Positions 47,850-57,354 of a stretch of 64,000 bases of DNA are shown here, in pieces. Each line of letters opens with the position of its first letter. Position 1 is the first letter of the stretch. The DNA is from Massilia pinisoli (GTDB taxonomy: Bacteria > Pseudomonadota > Gammaproteobacteria > Burkholderiales > Burkholderiaceae_D). The stretch covers positions 62,001-126,000 of the forward strand of contig NZ_JANUGW010000009.1 in NCBI RefSeq assembly GCF_024753285.1, in the 5' to 3' direction. The notes under the pieces are model-generated. The model was not told the DNA's origin. It saw only the letters and a program-made list of their open reading frames with translations, and searched no databases. The translations under genes were made by a program, and so were the position numbers.

Positions 47850-50800
47850 CGTCCTCCCTCCATGTGTCCAGCAATTCGCCCGGCGCCATCGGCCGGCCAT
47901 ACAGATACCCCTGCGCGCGCCGGCAACCGTGACGCAGCAGGAATGCGGCCTGTTCGGCCGTCTCCACGCCTTCACCGATCACCGCGAGGTCCAGGCTCTT
48001 GCCCAGCTGGACGATGGCGACGGCGATCGCCTCGTCGTCCTTGTCCGCCGGGATGTCCTTGATGAAGCTGCGGTCGATCTTCAACGTCTGCACCGGCAGC
48101 TGCTTCAAATAGGCGAGCGACGAATACCCGGTACCGAAGTCGTCGATCGCCAGTTCCACGCCCAGCGCATGCAGGTCGTTGATGTACTGGAGCGCATCGG
48201 ACGTATTCATGATGACGGATTCCGTCACCTCCAGCTGCAGGCGCTGCGGCGCGAGGCCCGTGTCGGCCAGCACGCGCGCGACGAGCGGCGCCAGGCTGCC
48301 GCGGTCGAACTGGCGCCCGGACAGGTTCACCGCGATCTTCGGCACGTGCAGTCCAGCAGACTCCCAGCATACCACCTGGCGGCACGCCTGTTCCAGCACC
48401 CAGGCGCCCAGTTGGCCGATGAAGCCGATGTCCTCCGCGAGCGGGATGAAGCGCACGGGCGGCACGTGGCCCAGTTCCGGGCTGTGCCAGCGCACGAGGG
48501 CCTCGGCGCCGGTCAGCCGGCCCGTGTCGATGTCGACCTGCGGCTGGTAGTGCAGGTGGATCTCGCCCCGTTCGATCGCGCGCCGCAGCAGGCCTTCCAT
48601 GCGCAGGCGCTCGGCGCCGTCGCCGTCCATCGACGGCACGTACAGCTGGTAGCCGTTGCGGCCGCGCGCCTTGGCCTGGTACATCGCCACGTCGGCATTG
48701 CGAATCAGGACGTTCATGTCGACGGCGTCGTGCGGGAACAGGCTGATGCCCACGCTGCCGGTGACGAACAGCTCGTAGTCGGAGACGACGACGGGCCGCT
48801 CGAACAGCCGCATCAGCTTCTCCGCGACGTGGCGCGCGCCGCTCGCGCCGTCGACGTCTTCCAGCAGCACGATGAATTCGTCGCCGCCCAGGCGCGCCAG
48901 CGTGTCCCCCGCACGCAGGCACTGGGCCAGCTCGCCCGCGACCTGTTTCAGCAGCTCGTCGCCGATGTGGTGGCCCAAGGTGTCGTTGACGGTCTTGAAG
49001 CGGTCCAGGTCGATGAACATCACCGCGAGCTGGCGGCCGTCGCGCGCCGCGCGTACCATCGCGTGCTGCAGGCGATCGTGGAACAGCAGCCGGTTCGGCA
49101 GCCCCGTGAGCGGGTCGTGGTGCGCCAGGTGATCGAGCTTGTCCTGCGATTCCTTGACCTTCGTGATGTCGGAGAACACGCAGACATAGTGCGTGACGGC
49201 GTCGTGGTCGTCGCGCACGGCCGACACGGTCAGCCACTCGAGGTAGGCTTCGCCGTTCTTGCGGCGGTTGTGGATCTCGCCGCGCCAGAAGCCCGCCTCC
49301 GCGAGGCCGGCCCACAGCGCCTCGTGCAGGCCCGCGTCGTCGCCCATCATGCGCGTCAGGTTCGAATGCGTGCCGACCGCCTCGCTCTCCGTGTACCCGG
49401 TAATCTGCGTGAACGCGGGATTCGTCGCGACGATCCGGCCATGCACGTCGATCACCATCACGCCGTCCGCGATATGTTCCAGCACGGTGGCCGACAGGCG
49501 CAGCTTTTCCTCGGCCTGGCGCCGCTCCGTGATGTCGGCGAACACCCAGATGCTGCCGTCGTCGTGGCGTTCCGGGTCCAGCGCGCGGCCGCTGACGGCG
49601 CACCAGAACAGACTGCCGTCGCGGCGCCGGAATGCGCGGTCGTCGCTGAAATCGCCGCCGCCCGCCAGCACGGGCGTCGCGGCGTCCAGGCCTTGCGCGT
49701 AGTCGTCGACGGTGGGGAACAGCACGCCGATCGGGTCGCCCACCAGCTCGCCCTCCGCGTAGCCGAACAATTCGTCGAAGCGGCGGTTGGTCGACACGAC
49801 GCGGCGCTCGCGCACGTACAGGATGCCGAACATGACGTTGTCCAGCACGGCGCCCTGCTCGGCCAGCAGTGCCTCGATGCGCATCTCGTTGTATTTGCGC
49901 TCGCTGATGTCGGAGATGATCCCGTCGATCCAGAACACGGCATTGCCTTCGAACCCGACCGGCTGGCCGCTCTCCAGCACCCAGCGCTCGATGCCGGCGG
50001 CGTCGCGGATGCGGTACTCGATCTCGTACGGACGCGCGGCCAGCACGGCGTCCTTGATGAAGTGCCGCTGCAGCTTGCGGTCTTCCGCGCAGATCACGTC
50101 GGCCCACGTGTCCGTGTGCGCACCGATGAAGCGGCTCGCCGGGTAGCCGGAAATCTCTTCGATGGCATCGCTGACGAAGTCGATCAGGCCGCCCGGGCGG
50201 GCCCGGAACACGGCGCCCGGCACCTGCGTGACGATCGTGCGGAAGCGTTCCTCGCGCCGGCCGATGTCCTGGAACAGGTCGCCGATCGCGATCCGCATGC
50301 GCTCGAGCTGCCCGCCGAGGCGGCCCAGCTCGTCATTCGTCGACAGCGCGAGCGGTGCGTCGAACTTGCCGCGCGACAGGCGGTCGGAAAAGCTCATCAA
50401 CGTGCCCAGCGGCGCAAGCAGGCGGCGCCGCAGCAGGATCAGGATCAGCAGCAGCGACACGCCCAGCTGGACGGCCAGCACGAGCGCGTACCGCGCCTGC
50501 TTCGCGCGCAGCGACTGCTGGCTCCGGCTGTCGTCCATCTCGACGGCCACGTGGCCGATCGGCTGCCCGTGCACGACGACGTCGCGCTCCGCCCGCAGCA
50601 CGTGCCCGCTTGGCGCGGCGACGGCGCGGCGGTCGATGAAATCGCCCTCGACCTGCGCGCCCACGTGCACGTGCACGACGGCCGGGTCGCGCATCAGCGA
50701 ATCGACGAGCGAGCGCGCGGCGTCCACGTTCATGTTCCACAGCGATTCCTGCATGCCGAGCGCGAGGATGTCGGCGTTGCGCTGCAAGGTGTCGTCCAGT

Positions 50801-50976
50801 TCGCGGCGCGCCGCCTGCTGCTCCTGCACGCCGATCAAGAGGTAGCCGCCCACGACGGCAGGCACGCCCAGGCCGCCGGACACCAGCACGAGCAGTGCGG
50901 TGTACAACGAACGGCCATACAGCCGGGCGAGGCGCGCCGGCAGTGCGGACAAGGCAACTCTGGATAGGAAGGCCAT
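47818..50976 (-). CDS. PAS-GGDEF-EAL c-di-GMP protein
   Basis: A 1052-residue membrane protein. Two membrane segments (about residues 20-45 and 150-175) enclose a periplasmic domain; a HAMP-like linker leads to three PAS domains (each with PAC ends such as FADITERRQAEEKLR), then GGDEF with an intact GGDEF motif and an I-site-like region, then EAL with GAEALVRWHSP, VNLSGRQF, DDFGTGYSSLAYLKQLP and IGEGVETAEQAAFL. Both catalytic motifs are intact, so either c-di-GMP synthesis or breakdown may dominate. It is co-directional with and overlaps the oxidoreductase gene, which may suggest a sensory link; that is inference. Confidence 0.95.
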   Translation of the reverse strand: MAFLSRVALSALPARLARLYGRSLYTALLVLVSGGLGVPAVVGGYLLIGVQEQQAARRELDDTLQRNADILALGMQESLWNMNVDAARSLVDSLMRDPAVVHVHVGAQVEGDFIDRRAVAAPSGHVLRAERDVVVHGQPIGHVAVEMDDSRSQQSLRAKQARYALVLAVQLGVSLLLILILLRRRLLAPLGTLMSFSDRLSRGKFDAPLALSTNDELGRLGGQLERMRIAIGDLFQDIGRREERFRTIVTQVPGAVFRARPGGLIDFVSDAIEEISGYPASRFIGAHTDTWADVICAEDRKLQRHFIKDAVLAARPYEIEYRIRDAAGIERWVLESGQPVGFEGNAVFWIDGIISDISERKYNEMRIEALLAEQGAVLDNVMFGILYVRERRVVSTNRRFDELFGYAEGELVGDPIGVLFPTVDDYAQGLDAATPVLAGGGDFSDDRAFRRRDGSLFWCAVSGRALDPERHDDGSIWVFADITERRQAEEKLRLSATVLEHIADGVMVIDVHGRIVATNPAFTQITGYTESEAVGTHSNLTRMMGDDAGLHEALWAGLAEAGFWRGEIHNRRKNGEAYLEWLTVSAVRDDHDAVTHYVCVFSDITKVKESQDKLDHLAHHDPLTGLPNRLLFHDRLQHAMVRAARDGRQLAVMFIDLDRFKTVNDTLGHHIGDELLKQVAGELAQCLRAGDTLARLGGDEFIVLLEDVDGASGARHVAEKLMRLFERPVVVSDYELFVTGSVGISLFPHDAVDMNVLIRNADVAMYQAKARGRNGYQLYVPSMDGDGAERLRMEGLLRRAIERGEIHLHYQPQVDIDTGRLTGAEALVRWHSPELGHVPPVRFIPLAEDIGFIGQLGAWVLEQACRQVVCWESAGLHVPKIAVNLSGRQFDRGSLAPLVARVLADTGLAPQRLQLEVTESVIMNTSDALQYINDLHALGVELAIDDFGTGYSSLAYLKQLPVQTLKIDRSFIKDIPADKDDEAIAVAIVQLGKSLDLAVIGEGVETAEQAAFLLRHGCRRAQGYLYGRPMAPGELLDTWREDDAGHERTRFG

Positions 50977-51109
50977 GGCGTGGGATGCGGTGCCGACCCG
51001 CTTGTGGCCGGCACGACAACTAATGTGGCAAATCAAGTAGTTAGAGTTATGTTCGGATTATGCACGCAACAATTGCCGTACGTCACAAGTTTTTCGATTG
51101 TGCTAGGTT

Positions 51110-51130
51110 TGGTAGCGATAACCGTTACCA
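51110..51130 (+). promoter_or_regulatory. LacI-type operator-like sequence upstream of the GH29 gene
   Basis: TGGTAGCGATAACCGTTACC, followed by A, is a 21-bp imperfect palindrome with outer TGGTA/TACCA arms and CG steps inside, a pattern seen in LacI-family operators of sugar genes. It lies 120 nt before the GH29 gene. No LacI gene is in the window, but a broken XylR-type remnant is. Confidence 0.45.
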
Positions 51131-51249
51131 GACCGCCACGTTGGCATTGCGCTACCGTCCGGAATTTCGTGTCCCCATTGATGAATTTCGCACTTGCGCG
51201 GCCGTGTCCGTGATCACAGAATCGGCACGCGACTTTTTACCCCGACATC

Positions 51250-53574
51250 ATGATTACCCTACTCTCCAACACGACGACATGGGCCCGCGCGGCCCTCGGC
51301 CTGGCGCTCGCAGGCACCTGTTCTTCCGGCATGGCCGCGCCCGTGCCTTATGCGACGGAACAGGTGATTGCCGCCGGCGACACCCCGGCCATCGTGGCCG
51401 AAAAAGCGGCCAAGGTCCTGCCCAGGCCGAACCAGTCCGCATGGATGCGGCTGGAGCGCACGTTTTTCCTGCACTTCGGCGTCAATACCTTCAACGGCGT
51501 GGAATGGGGCAGCGGCAAGGAAGACCCCGCCATCTTCAACCCCACGCAACTGGACGCCAGCCAGTGGCTCCGCGCCGTCAAGCAGCTGGACGGCAAGATG
51601 CTCGTGCTGGTGGCCAAGCACCACGACGGCTTCGCCATGTGGCCCTCGCGCTATACGGCGCATTCGTCGGCCGCGAGTCCCTGGCGCGGCGGCAAGGGCG
51701 ACCTCGTGCGCGAGGTCGCCGACGCTGCCCGCGCCGCCGGCGTCAAGCTGGGCATCTACCTGTCCCCCGCCGACCTGTACCAGCTGAAGACGAACCCGGC
51801 CAATCCCGCCGGCTACTACGGCAACGGCAGCCCGAAACGCACGTCCGTCATCCCGACGGATCCGGCCCGCTTCCAGAGCGACCCCGCGCAGGGCCGCGCG
51901 CCGACGCCCGGCTTCGGCACGTTCACGTACGAGGTCGACGACTACAACCGCTACTTCCTGAACCAGCTGTACGAGCTGCTGACGCAGTACGGGCCCGTCG
52001 ATGAGGTGTGGTTCGACGGCGCCAATCCCGACCCCAGCGTGGCCGAGACGTACGATTACACGGCCTGGTACGACCTGATTCGCAAGCTGCAGCCGGGCGC
52101 CGTCATCATGGGCAAGGGCCCGGACGTGCGCTGGGTCGGCAGCGAGAGCGGCTACGGCCGCCCGACGGAATGGAGCGTCGTGCCGCTGCCGAACGCGCCC
52201 GCCGACTTCCGCTGGCCCGACATGACGGACGGCGACCTGGGCAGCAGGGCGAAACTCGTCCCTGGCTCGCACCTGTGGTGGTATCCGGCGGAGACCAACG
52301 TCACCATGCTCGGCAACGGCCAATGGTTCTGGGCCCGCGACAAGCGGCCGCGCCCCGTCACGCAACTGGTGGACATCTTTTATTCATCGGTCGGGCGCAA
52401 CGGCAACCTGATCCTGAACCTGTCGCCCGACAACCGCGGGCTCGTACCCGACGACCAGGTCACGACGCTCGGCCAGATGGGCGAAATCGTGCGCGACACG
52501 TTCGCCGTCAACCTGGCGCGCGGCGCGAAGGTGGCCGCCGACCACGCCGCGCCGCGGCACGGCCCGGCCGCCGTCCTGGACGGCAACCTCGACACGTGGT
52601 GGGAAGCGGCGCCCGGCCGCACGGACGGTACGCTGACCTTGACCCTGCCGCGGCGGGCGACGTTCGACGTCGTGTCGCTGCAGGAAGCGGTCGATCACCG
52701 CGGCCAGCGCGTCGAGTCGTTCGCCATCGAGACGTGGAACGGCGCCGCCTGGACGACGCCCGCGCTGCACCCGGCCGACGTGACGACGACGGTCGGCCAC
52801 CGCCGGCTGATCCGCCTGGCGAACCCCGTGACGACGGACCGCGTGCGCATCCGCATCACGGGCGCGCGCCTGGCGCCCACGCTGGCCGAGGTCGGCCTGT
52901 ACAAGCAGGCGGTGGACCTGCTGCCGCCCGCCATCGCCGACCGCGATGCCGACGGCGCCGTGCACCTGAGCCATCCGGGCGGCGGGACGATCGTCTACAC
53001 GGTCGACGGGTCGGCGCCCACCGCGGCCTCGCCCGTGTACCGCGCGCCGATCCCGCTGCCCGGCAACGCCGTCGTGAAGGCGGCGCGCCTGCTGCCCGGC
53101 GGACGCCTGGGCGTGGTCGGCACGCGCTCCTTCGTCGGCCTGTCGCCGCGCGGTTGGAAGGTCGCGGCCGTGGACGTCGATCCAGCCGGCCACGCGGCGC
53201 TGGCCGTCGACGGCAATCCCGCCACGTTCTGGGACACGGGCTGGAACAACGCCGACAAGGGCCCGAAATCGATCACGATCGACATGGGCGCGGCACGCCG
53301 CATCGCCGGCCTGGCCTACCTGCCGCGCCAGGATGGACAAGTCCTCGGCACCGTCGTGAACTACCGCTTCGAGACGAGCATGGACGGCGTGCAGTGGCAG
53401 ACCGCCGTCGCGCAAGGCACGTTCTCCAACATCCAGAACAATCCGGACTGGCAGACGGCGCGCTTCGCCCCCGTGGACGCCCGCTTCTTCCGCTTCACGG
53501 CGATCAACGATGTGTGGCATACGGGCGGCGCCAACGCGGCCGAGCTGACCGTCATCCCGGCCGACCAGGACTGA
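51250..53574 (+). CDS. GH29 alpha-L-fucosidase with F5/8C modules
   Basis: A 774-residue secreted enzyme. A signal peptide (about residues 1-29) precedes a GH29 barrel with FFLHFGVNTFNGVEWG, LVAKHHDGFAMWPS, DLVREVADAARAAGVKLGIYLSP and EVWFDGANPD, whose Asp256 should be the nucleophile. The usual second Glu is not certain. Next come a galactose-binding-like (F5/8C) domain (about 415-560), a chitobiase-like linker with TVDGSAPTAASPVYRAPIPLPG, and a second F5/8C domain at the C-terminus. It removes terminal fucose, for example from plant xyloglucan. The gene after it starts 8 nt downstream. Confidence 0.93.
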   Translation: MITLLSNTTTWARAALGLALAGTCSSGMAAPVPYATEQVIAAGDTPAIVAEKAAKVLPRPNQSAWMRLERTFFLHFGVNTFNGVEWGSGKEDPAIFNPTQLDASQWLRAVKQLDGKMLVLVAKHHDGFAMWPSRYTAHSSAASPWRGGKGDLVREVADAARAAGVKLGIYLSPADLYQLKTNPANPAGYYGNGSPKRTSVIPTDPARFQSDPAQGRAPTPGFGTFTYEVDDYNRYFLNQLYELLTQYGPVDEVWFDGANPDPSVAETYDYTAWYDLIRKLQPGAVIMGKGPDVRWVGSESGYGRPTEWSVVPLPNAPADFRWPDMTDGDLGSRAKLVPGSHLWWYPAETNVTMLGNGQWFWARDKRPRPVTQLVDIFYSSVGRNGNLILNLSPDNRGLVPDDQVTTLGQMGEIVRDTFAVNLARGAKVAADHAAPRHGPAAVLDGNLDTWWEAAPGRTDGTLTLTLPRRATFDVVSLQEAVDHRGQRVESFAIETWNGAAWTTPALHPADVTTTVGHRRLIRLANPVTTDRVRIRITGARLAPTLAEVGLYKQAVDLLPPAIADRDADGAVHLSHPGGGTIVYTVDGSAPTAASPVYRAPIPLPGNAVVKAARLLPGGRLGVVGTRSFVGLSPRGWKVAAVDVDPAGHAALAVDGNPATFWDTGWNNADKGPKSITIDMGAARRIAGLAYLPRQDGQVLGTVVNYRFETSMDGVQWQTAVAQGTFSNIQNNPDWQTARFAPVDARFFRFTAINDVWHTGGANAAELTVIPADQD

Positions 53575-53582
53575 TCCTTGCC

Positions 53583-55892
53583 ATGACACCACGCCTGCTG
53601 ACCATCGCCATCGCCGTCGCGCTCCACGGCGCGGGAGCGAGCGCCGCGACCGTCACCGTGCACGATCCGCGCACCCTCGCCGCCGCGCTGGAGCGGGCGC
53701 GCGCCGACAAGCGCATCGACCGCATCACGCTGGTCCCCGGCACGTACGTGCTGGCGGAAACGATCGTCATCGACGAGCGCCTGTCCGGCCGGCCCGGCCA
53801 TCCATTCGAACTGGTGGGCGCGCCCGGCGCACGCGTGATCCTCAGCGGCGCACCGGCCCTGCCCCCGCTCCGCTGGGAACCGTGGCGCGACGGCATCTGG
53901 CGCGCCCGTTACACCGGCCCGGCATTCCAGCGCTTGTGGCTGGACGACCGGCGACTGGTGCGCGCACGCTATCCGAACGTCGGCCCGGACCCCGACGCCC
54001 TCATCGGCGCCGCCGACGCCACCTCACCGGCACGCGTGGCAGGCTGGCACGACCCCGCGGGCGCCGTCCTGCACGCGCTGCATGGCCTTGGTTGGGGCGG
54101 CGTGCAGGTCCCGATCCTCGGCAAGGACGCGAACGGCGCGCTCCGCTACGGCCCGCAGGTGGCCAACAACCGCGCCATGGAGCCCAGCACGACCGCGCGC
54201 TGGGTCGAGAACGTGTTCGAGGAACTGGACGCGCCGGGCGAGTGGTTCCACGACCGCGCAGCCGGCTGGCTGTACCTGAAGCCCGTGACGCCGGGTCGTC
54301 CGCCGGCGCGCGGCTTTCATGCCGGCGCGCTGGACACGCTCGTGCGCATCGCCGGACGGCGCGGCGACGTGCACGACGTCGCGCTGCGCAACCTCGTGTT
54401 CACGCGCGCGGAGCCCACCGTGCTGCAGGCGCTGGAGCCGCTGCTGCGCTCCGACTGGAAATTCGCCAGGAGCGGCGCCGTCACGGTGGAACACGCGCGC
54501 GACGTGCGCATCGCCGACGGCGAGTTCACGGACCTGGGCGGCCAGGCCGTCGTCGTCAACGGGCGCGCTGCGGGCATCGCCGTCACGGGCAACCACATCC
54601 ACGGCATCGGCGCCACGGCGATCGCGTTCGTCGGGCGGCCGGAGGCCGTGCGCTCTCCGCTGTTCGAATACCATGAACAGCTGGACCTGGACAAGATCGA
54701 CCGCACACCAGGGCCGGCGTCCGACGACTACCCGCACGATTCGTCCGCGGTGGACAACCTGATCCACGACGTCGGCACCATCGACAAGCAGGCCGCAGGC
54801 GTGGAGATTTCCATGTCCGCTCGCATCACCGTCGACCACAATTCGATCTACCACGTGCCGCGTGCCGGCATCAACATCGGCGACGGCAACTGGGGCGGGC
54901 ACCGCATCACGCACAACGACGTGTTCGACACGGTACTGGAATCCGGTGACCATGGCGCGTTCAACAGCTGGGGGCGCGACCGCTACTGGCATCCGGACCG
55001 CGCCGAGATGGACCGGCGCGTCGCGGCCGAACCCGGTCTCGCGCTGCTGGACGCGGTGGAACCGATCGTCATGCAGTACAACCGCTTCCGCTGCGACCAC
55101 GGCTGGGACGTCGACCTCGACGACGGCGCGTCGAACTACGTGATCGACTCCAACCTGCTGCTGTCCGGCGGCCTGAAGCTGCGCGAGGGGTTCGCCCGCG
55201 TCGTGCGCAACAACATCTTCGTCAACAACACCTTCCATCCCCACGTGTGGTTCGACGCCAGCGGCGACGTCTTCGAGCGCAACGTCGTGATGGCGCCCTA
55301 CCAGCCGATTGACATCCGCCATTGGGGGCGCAGCGTGGATCGCAACCTGTTCACGACAGCGGCGGCGCTGACGGCGGCGCAGGCGCGCGGCACGGATGCC
55401 GGGTCGATCGTGGGCGATCCCGTCTTTGCCGCACCGCTGGCCGGGGACTATACCGTGACAAATGCGGCGGCCGCCGCCCGCATCGGCTTCGTGAATTTTT
55501 CGATGAGCGACTTCGGCGTGCGCCCTGCCCGCCTGAAGGCGCTGGCGCGGAAGCCGTCGTTCGCGGCGCCGGCTCCTGCCGAAGCAGAGATCGAGACCGC
55601 GCCACGCGCGTATGCCGGGATGACGGTGAAGGACGTGCGCACGGCGGGCGAGCAATCGGCCGCCGGCCTGGGCCGCATCGCCGGCGTGCTCGTGCTGGCG
55701 GTGCAGCCGGGCAGCGCGGCCGCCGCCGCGGGCTACCGCGCGCGCGACGTCATCGTCGGCGCCGTCGATGGCGCGGCGCTGGACGACATGGCGGCGCTCC
55801 AGGCGTGGCTGGATGCGGGGACGTCAGGCGCGCGCGAGCTCGTCGTCGTGCGCAACCAGGCGCAGATGCGCTTGCCCGCGCCACGTCCGTAA
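53583..55892 (+). CDS. parallel beta-helix glycosidase-like protein with C-terminal PDZ domain (GH141-like)
   Basis: A 769-residue secreted protein. A signal peptide (about residues 1-22) precedes a right-handed beta-helix region with GIWRARYTGPAFQRLWLDD, GEWFHDRAAGWLYLKP and repeated turn-like stretches (NHIHGIGATAIAF, NSIYHVPRAGINIGDGNWGG, NNIFVNNTF). This order resembles GH141, which includes alpha-L-fucosidases and xylanases; I could not test that. The last about 95 residues (GVLVLAVQPGSAAAAAGYRARDVIVG) form a PDZ domain, an unusual partner for a glycosidase. It should be co-transcribed with the GH29 gene. Confidence 0.85.
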   Translation: MTPRLLTIAIAVALHGAGASAATVTVHDPRTLAAALERARADKRIDRITLVPGTYVLAETIVIDERLSGRPGHPFELVGAPGARVILSGAPALPPLRWEPWRDGIWRARYTGPAFQRLWLDDRRLVRARYPNVGPDPDALIGAADATSPARVAGWHDPAGAVLHALHGLGWGGVQVPILGKDANGALRYGPQVANNRAMEPSTTARWVENVFEELDAPGEWFHDRAAGWLYLKPVTPGRPPARGFHAGALDTLVRIAGRRGDVHDVALRNLVFTRAEPTVLQALEPLLRSDWKFARSGAVTVEHARDVRIADGEFTDLGGQAVVVNGRAAGIAVTGNHIHGIGATAIAFVGRPEAVRSPLFEYHEQLDLDKIDRTPGPASDDYPHDSSAVDNLIHDVGTIDKQAAGVEISMSARITVDHNSIYHVPRAGINIGDGNWGGHRITHNDVFDTVLESGDHGAFNSWGRDRYWHPDRAEMDRRVAAEPGLALLDAVEPIVMQYNRFRCDHGWDVDLDDGASNYVIDSNLLLSGGLKLREGFARVVRNNIFVNNTFHPHVWFDASGDVFERNVVMAPYQPIDIRHWGRSVDRNLFTTAAALTAAQARGTDAGSIVGDPVFAAPLAGDYTVTNAAAAARIGFVNFSMSDFGVRPARLKALARKPSFAAPAPAEAEIETAPRAYAGMTVKDVRTAGEQSAAGLGRIAGVLVLAVQPGSAAAAAGYRARDVIVGAVDGAALDDMAALQAWLDAGTSGARELVVVRNQAQMRLPAPRP

Positions 55893-55983
55893 TGTCCTAT
55901 CGGCCAATCACGGCCTTCCTCGGACAGGAATCCAGACACGACGCGGCGCCGGGCCCCACGCTGCCGCAAGCGTGACCGGGGGG

Positions 55984-57147
55984 TCACGATCCGGTACTGT
56001 CGGGCGCGTTGTCGCGCAGCTTTCTGAAGGTCTTCGGCGTACAGCCGTATTCTTCCTTGAACAGCTTGTTGAAATAAGAGACGTTCCGGTAGCCGACGGC
56101 ATAGGCGATTTCCGCTACGCTGGTATCTTCCTTTTCACCCAACAGGCGGGCCGCCTCGGTCAATCTGAGCTTGTTCAGATAGGTGGAGAAAGTAAAGCCC
56201 AGCTCGGCCTTGAGTATCTCGTTGATCTTGTTACGGCTGAGGCCGACCTCGTTCACCATGGTCTCGACATCGAGTTCCGGGTTGACGTATTCCGTCGCCA
56301 TGAACCGCAGAATGGTGCTCTGCTCCCTGTCCTTGTGGAGGTCGCGGGAAAGCTGCTGGTAGGCGACGAGGGGGATATCCCGTCGCATCTTGTCCTTCAC
56401 CTCCGCGCGCAAGACGCGCGGGTACCGCCGGAAGAACCACAGACCATAAGCGGGCCATGCAATGATCAAAAAGCCGCCAAACAAATACATGTAGTGCATG
56501 TCACGGCCGAGCAAGACCATGTCCTTGATCCGGACCTTGGACAAGACCCGATATGGACTTTGAAACGTACTGCTTATCGATATCTTTGCGATCTTGTTGC
56601 GCCTGTAGTCCTGTTGCGCCAGGTTCATCTTGAACGCGTAAAACCACCACTGGTCGGTCCTGAGGCGCGCCAGATCGATCTCGACGCGGTCACCGCGCTC
56701 GTTGCAGATGAAGTAGGCGTATGGCAGACGATAGGTGGTGTAATCGCCCGGTGTAGAGACATGGTCTTCAGGCATCAGGAGCCCGAATTGCAGGGTATTG
56801 GACGGCGCGCATTTGATGTCGAAGGAAACAGTGCTGTAGCGCGACAGATCCACGAGGGCGGGCCTCCCGGCACGGTCGCGAAACGCCAGTTCCACCCTGG
56901 AGTAAGGGTACTCGACCGCCTTCACGACGGTGAACTCATAACTGAGTGTGGCAGCGTCGTCGAGCAACTTGACCGTCGATTGCCCGTTATCCGCGCCTGG
57001 TTCGCTCTGCCACTGCAGGCCGCTTTCCGCGGCGGGCAAGAGCGGCAGACGGAGATACGTCAAATGCAGGCAGACATAACCGATGAGAACGCTTGCCACC
57101 ACCAGACCCAATAGCCCCGCGATCGCCTTATTGTAAAAACTCTGCAT
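55984..57147 (-). CDS. membrane-anchored AraC-family regulator
   Basis: A 387-residue single-chain sensor-regulator. One membrane segment near residues 7-29, then about 185 residues expected in the periplasm (with a beta-rich, carbohydrate-module-like look: SYEFTVVKAVEYPYSRVELAF, YSTVSFDIKCAPSNTLQFGLL), a second segment (about 219-238, YLFGGFLIIAWPAYGLWFF) and a C-terminal AraC DNA-binding domain: DVETMVNEVGLSRNKINEILK and SVAEIAYAVGYRNVSYFNKLF. It lies between the GH29/beta-helix pair and the GH9 gene, so those are its likely targets. The periplasmic fold is not assigned. Confidence 0.93.
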   Translation of the reverse strand: MQSFYNKAIAGLLGLVVASVLIGYVCLHLTYLRLPLLPAAESGLQWQSEPGADNGQSTVKLLDDAATLSYEFTVVKAVEYPYSRVELAFRDRAGRPALVDLSRYSTVSFDIKCAPSNTLQFGLLMPEDHVSTPGDYTTYRLPYAYFICNERGDRVEIDLARLRTDQWWFYAFKMNLAQQDYRRNKIAKISISSTFQSPYRVLSKVRIKDMVLLGRDMHYMYLFGGFLIIAWPAYGLWFFRRYPRVLRAEVKDKMRRDIPLVAYQQLSRDLHKDREQSTILRFMATEYVNPELDVETMVNEVGLSRNKINEILKAELGFTFSTYLNKLRLTEAARLLGEKEDTSVAEIAYAVGYRNVSYFNKLFKEEYGCTPKTFRKLRDNAPDSTGS

Positions 57148-57354
57148 GACAGTATTGCCACCTCGACACTTCTACGCTGACCGATGTCATCTTCACCGCC
57201 AGGGGCAAACTTGCCTCCGCGCCATCGGTATGATGACAGGTCGCGTGCGCATCTGTCGAGGAAGTCGGCCTGGCTGGCAGCCGGCGCCCACTTGGCCGAA
57301 CGTTGAGTGCCGGCCTCGGTGGCGGCGCCCGGGCGGGCCGCCGCGGCCCGTCCG

